From the NCBI GenBank assembly GCA_002361095.1, contig DERU01000261.1, forward strand, positions 1,247 through 25,892: a DNA stretch of 24,646 nt, given 5' to 3'. Below, in pieces: positions 22,419 through 24,646 of the stretch. This DNA is from Lachnospiraceae bacterium UBA3332 (lineage in GTDB: Bacteria; Bacillota; Clostridia; Lachnospirales; Lachnospiraceae). The notes under the pieces are model-generated. The model did not search any database and had not been told where the DNA came from. It saw only the letters and a program-made list of their open reading frames with translations. The translations under genes were made by a program, and so were the position numbers. How positions within the stretch are numbered: the first letter of the stretch is position 1; each line of letters starts with the position of its first letter.

Positions 22419-23885
22419 TCAAAAATTGTAATAAATAAAATCCTCCGGGGTAACTCCCGGCCCATAAATGCCAAAAAGATACCAAACCGCCAACGCCAGT
22501 AAAATGACAACACCCTGCAGCAGCCAGCTCTGCCGTATAAAACAGGCATGCAAATCCTTTTTTGCCGCCGCATGGGACACTCCGCCAACCAACAATATCC
22601 CGGCCAAAAGAATCAGAAAATCAAAAATATCCAGTCCTGCCTGATACAAAGTCCCGTCCGTCAAAATCCAGGGATTCCATCCGGTAACCATACGCCGCAG
22701 CATGACAAACGCCTCCCGTATCCCGTTCGCCCTAAAAAACAGCCAGGAAAACTCCACCAGAGCCGTCGTTGCCATGCGTTTGCGCAGCCGCGCCCCAAAT
22801 CCCGTCTCATAAAGTCCTGCCGACCGGCACAGTTTCCTGCGTACATTTACCGTGGCATCCCCTATGATCTGATACATTCCGTTCAGCAGCCCCCATACCA
22901 AAAAAGTGATACCGGCGCCATGCCACATGCCGCAGAACAGGAAAACAACCATAATATTAAGGTATCTGCAAACCCTTCCTTTCCGGTTGCCTCCAAGGGG
23001 AATATAAAGGTAATCGCGGAACCAGGAAGTCAGGGACATATGCCATCTTCTCCAAAACTCAGCCGTGGAAGACGCCCCGTAAGGCGCCCGGAAATTTTCG
23101 GCCATGGGAATTTGGAAAAGCAGGGAAACCCCCAGCACAATGTCCATACACCCGCTGAAATCCATATACAGCTGTACGGAAAACAGAAGAACCGCAAAAA
23201 GGATAAACAATCCCCTGTACATATAGTAATTGTCAAACACCTGATCCACAAAAACAGCCGCCCGGTCCGCAATCACCATTTTTTTTAAATATCCCCAGAG
23301 AATCCGCAAAAGCCCCCTGTAAAACGTATCCCGGCAAAAAACATGCCCCTCAAAAAAATGCTGTCCGATCCGGGCATAGCGGTTGATGGGCCCTGAAACG
23401 ATAGCCGGGAAATATCCCGCATACAGCAAATACCGGAAAAAATTTTTTTCGGCCTGTACCCTTCCCCAGCATACATCCATTAGATAGGATGTATGCTGAA
23501 ACGTATAAAAAGAGATTCCCAGCGGTAAAACCAGCTTCCACGCAAAACCGGTTCCAAAAATCTTATGAATCAGGGCCAGTCCCATGCCCGACCATTTCAG
23601 AAAAAACAGCACGCCAAGGTTACAAACCACCAAAACCGCAGCCAAAAGTTTCCCGTATTTCCACGCGGCGCCGCCCTTTTTGCGGCATTCCTCCAGCCAC
23701 CGCGCGCCATACCAGGCGACGGCGCTGCTGCCTAACAGCCAAGGCATAAACGCCAAACCAAAGGAAGCGTAAAAAAGGAGGCTTGCGGCGAGCAGCACCT
23801 TCCACTGCCAGCGCTGCGGCGCCAGGTAATAAATTCCTGCCGTGACTCCTACAAACAAAATGAAGGTATACGATACGTAAGACAT
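22419..23885 (-). CDS. MBOAT-family membrane-bound O-acyltransferase (AlgI/DltB-like)
   Basis: This protein of 488 residues has about ten or more membrane helices and moves acyl groups across the membrane for O-acylation of a surface polymer. The MBOAT core motif is visible as FWRRWHMSLTSWFRDYLYIP followed by LGGNRKG, and the invariant catalytic His is in GMWHGA (residue 322). The C-terminal YGPG...FIYYNF ending is typical of AlgI-like members. I chose the ATG at 23885; a longer frame begins with TTG at 23921, inside the TrpB-like gene. The ATG lies one base after that gene's TGA and has no clear ribosome site, so translation is probably coupled. With the SGNH gene next to it, the pair forms a recognised polymer O-acylation unit (known for the families). 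Confidence 0.93.
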   Translation of the reverse strand: MSYVSYTFILFVGVTAGIYYLAPQRWQWKVLLAASLLFYASFGLAFMPWLLGSSAVAWYGARWLEECRKKGGAAWKYGKLLAAVLVVCNLGVLFFLKWSGMGLALIHKIFGTGFAWKLVLPLGISFYTFQHTSYLMDVCWGRVQAEKNFFRYLLYAGYFPAIVSGPINRYARIGQHFFEGHVFCRDTFYRGLLRILWGYLKKMVIADRAAVFVDQVFDNYYMYRGLFILFAVLLFSVQLYMDFSGCMDIVLGVSLLFQIPMAENFRAPYGASSTAEFWRRWHMSLTSWFRDYLYIPLGGNRKGRVCRYLNIMVVFLFCGMWHGAGITFLVWGLLNGMYQIIGDATVNVRRKLCRSAGLYETGFGARLRKRMATTALVEFSWLFFRANGIREAFVMLRRMVTGWNPWILTDGTLYQAGLDIFDFLILLAGILLVGGVSHAAAKKDLHACFIRQSWLLQGVVILLALAVWYLFGIYGPGVTPEDFIYYNF

Positions 23886-23886
23886 C

Positions 23887-24646
23887 TCACTCGTTGCCCG
23901 CAAACCGTGGAATCCGGTCAAATCCCTGCTGTAATTCTTCGTCCGTGGGAATATAATCGCTCATTTCCCCATTGTGGAACTTTTCATAGGCCACCATGTC
24001 AAAATATCCCGTCCCGGTCAGCCCAAACACAATGGTTTTTTCCTCCCCGGTCTCTTTGCACTTCATTGCCTCGTCGATGGCAACGCGGATGGCATGGCTG
24101 CTTTCCGGCGCCGGAAGGATTCCCTCCACCCTTGCAAACTGTTCCGCCGCTTCAAAAACGGAAGTCTGTTCCACACTGCGCGCTTCCATATATCCGTCCG
24201 CATACAGCCGGGACAGGGTGGAACTCATACCGTGATAACGCAGCCCTCCCGCATGGCTGGCAGACGGAATGAAATTACTCCCCAACGTATACATTTTAGC
24301 CAGCGGACAGACCATGCCGGTATCGCAGAAATCGTACAAAAACTTTCCCCTTGTAAAGCTGGGACAGGAGGCGGGTTCCACAGCAATGAACCGATACTGT
24401 TTCTCTCCCCGCAGCACTTCCCCCATAAACGGAGCGATCAGGCCGCCCAGATTGGATCCGCCGCCCGCGCAGCCGATAATCATATCCGGCACAATGCCAT
24501 ACTTGTCCAGCGCAGCCTTGGTTTCCAGGCCGATGATGGACTGATGCAAAAGAACCTGGTTGAGCACGCTGCCCAGCACATAACGATACCCTTCCCGGGT
24601 CGTCGCCGCCTCCACGGCCTCCGAAATCGCACAGCCCAGACTTCCT
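23887..24646 (-). CDS. TrpB-like PLP-dependent enzyme (TrpB2 type), 5' end cut by window edge
   Basis: The C-terminal 252 residues are present and the frame runs off the right edge without a start. The visible end GSLGCAISEAVE and LGSVLNQVLLHQ, the PLP phosphate-binding loop GCAGGGSNLGGL, and ESSHAI all match the TrpB2 branch of tryptophan synthase beta chains, which are about 450 residues long. The PLP lysine lies in the missing half. TrpB2 proteins make tryptophan from indole and serine and often occur without TrpA, as salvage enzymes. No other trp gene is in view. Its stop codon is one base from the MBOAT start, an odd pairing of amino-acid and surface-polymer genes that may only reflect shared transcription. 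Confidence 0.92.
   Translation of the reverse strand, partial: GSLGCAISEAVEAATTREGYRYVLGSVLNQVLLHQSIIGLETKAALDKYGIVPDMIIGCAGGGSNLGGLIAPFMGEVLRGEKQYRFIAVEPASCPSFTRGKFLYDFCDTGMVCPLAKMYTLGSNFIPSASHAGGLRYHGMSSTLSRLYADGYMEARSVEQTSVFEAAEQFARVEGILPAPESSHAIRVAIDEAMKCKETGEEKTIVFGLTGTGYFDMVAYEKFHNGEMSDYIPTDEELQQGFDRIPRFAGNE

Noticed and set aside
23886..23921. Longer N-terminus for the MBOAT protein starting at 23921
   Set aside because: It begins with TTG within the TrpB-like gene. The ATG at 23885 gives the usual MBOAT start directly before the first membrane helix.
1..24646. CRISPR arrays, tRNA or rRNA genes, insertion sequences, phage or defence genes
   Set aside because: No regularly spaced repeats, cloverleaf-like sequences, transposase or integrase motifs or known defence domains were seen on either strand.

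Overview
The window looks like chromosomal DNA from a Gram-positive anaerobe of class Clostridia, probably a gut Lachnospiraceae-type organism. That placement is inferred from strong AGGAGG-type ribosome sites, TTGACA/TATAAT-type promoters, a YesM/YesN-type two-component pair, a LplA/LplB/LplC-type sugar importer, a short-lipobox lipoprotein and the secreted-protein style. No marker gene here fixes the genus. There are 18 protein genes and no rRNA, tRNA, CRISPR array, transposase or phage gene. Coding density is high and no gap without a gene exceeds about 260 bases.

Region 1 (1-5.8 kb), redox metabolism: two FAD oxidoreductases on the minus strand (a GlpA-like enzyme with a C-terminal [2Fe-2S] domain, and a second FAD/NAD enzyme) diverge from an iron-dependent alcohol dehydrogenase and a class-3 aldehyde dehydrogenase whose frames overlap by 14 bases. 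The divergent intergenic region holds a promoter for each side, an 8-bp inverted repeat that includes the minus-strand -35 box, and a perfect 15-bp palindrome just downstream of the plus-strand promoter.

Region 2 (5.8-6.9 kb): a small membrane-anchored XRE regulator with its own extended -10 promoter and a palindrome beside the -35 box, plus a GNAT acetyltransferase.

Region 3 (6.9-17.5 kb), a carbohydrate-uptake locus: a solute-binding lipoprotein, two ABC permeases, a sulfatase and a glutaminase/DUF4965-type protein form one minus-strand operon. It diverges from a YesM-type histidine kinase and a YesN-type AraC response regulator. The operon promoter has an extended -10, a poor -35, and a 21-bp-spaced direct repeat abutting the -35, as expected of an AraC-activated promoter. 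The sulfatase and DUF4965 protein have no signal peptides, so the likely model is import of a sulfated glycan fragment followed by desulfation and cleavage in the cytoplasm.

Region 4 (17.6-18.7 kb): a monocistronic secreted repeat protein with a near-consensus promoter and its own terminator.

Region 5 (18.7-24.6 kb), a cell-surface module on the minus strand: the C-terminal part of a TrpB-like enzyme (cut by the right edge), then an MBOAT O-acyltransferase, an extracellular SGNH-type protein with an extra C-terminal domain, and an anchored protein with six GLUG-like repeats and a LysM-like domain. MBOAT plus SGNH is the usual pair for O-acylating an extracellular polymer. The third protein is the least familiar gene of the window and the best candidate for something undescribed.
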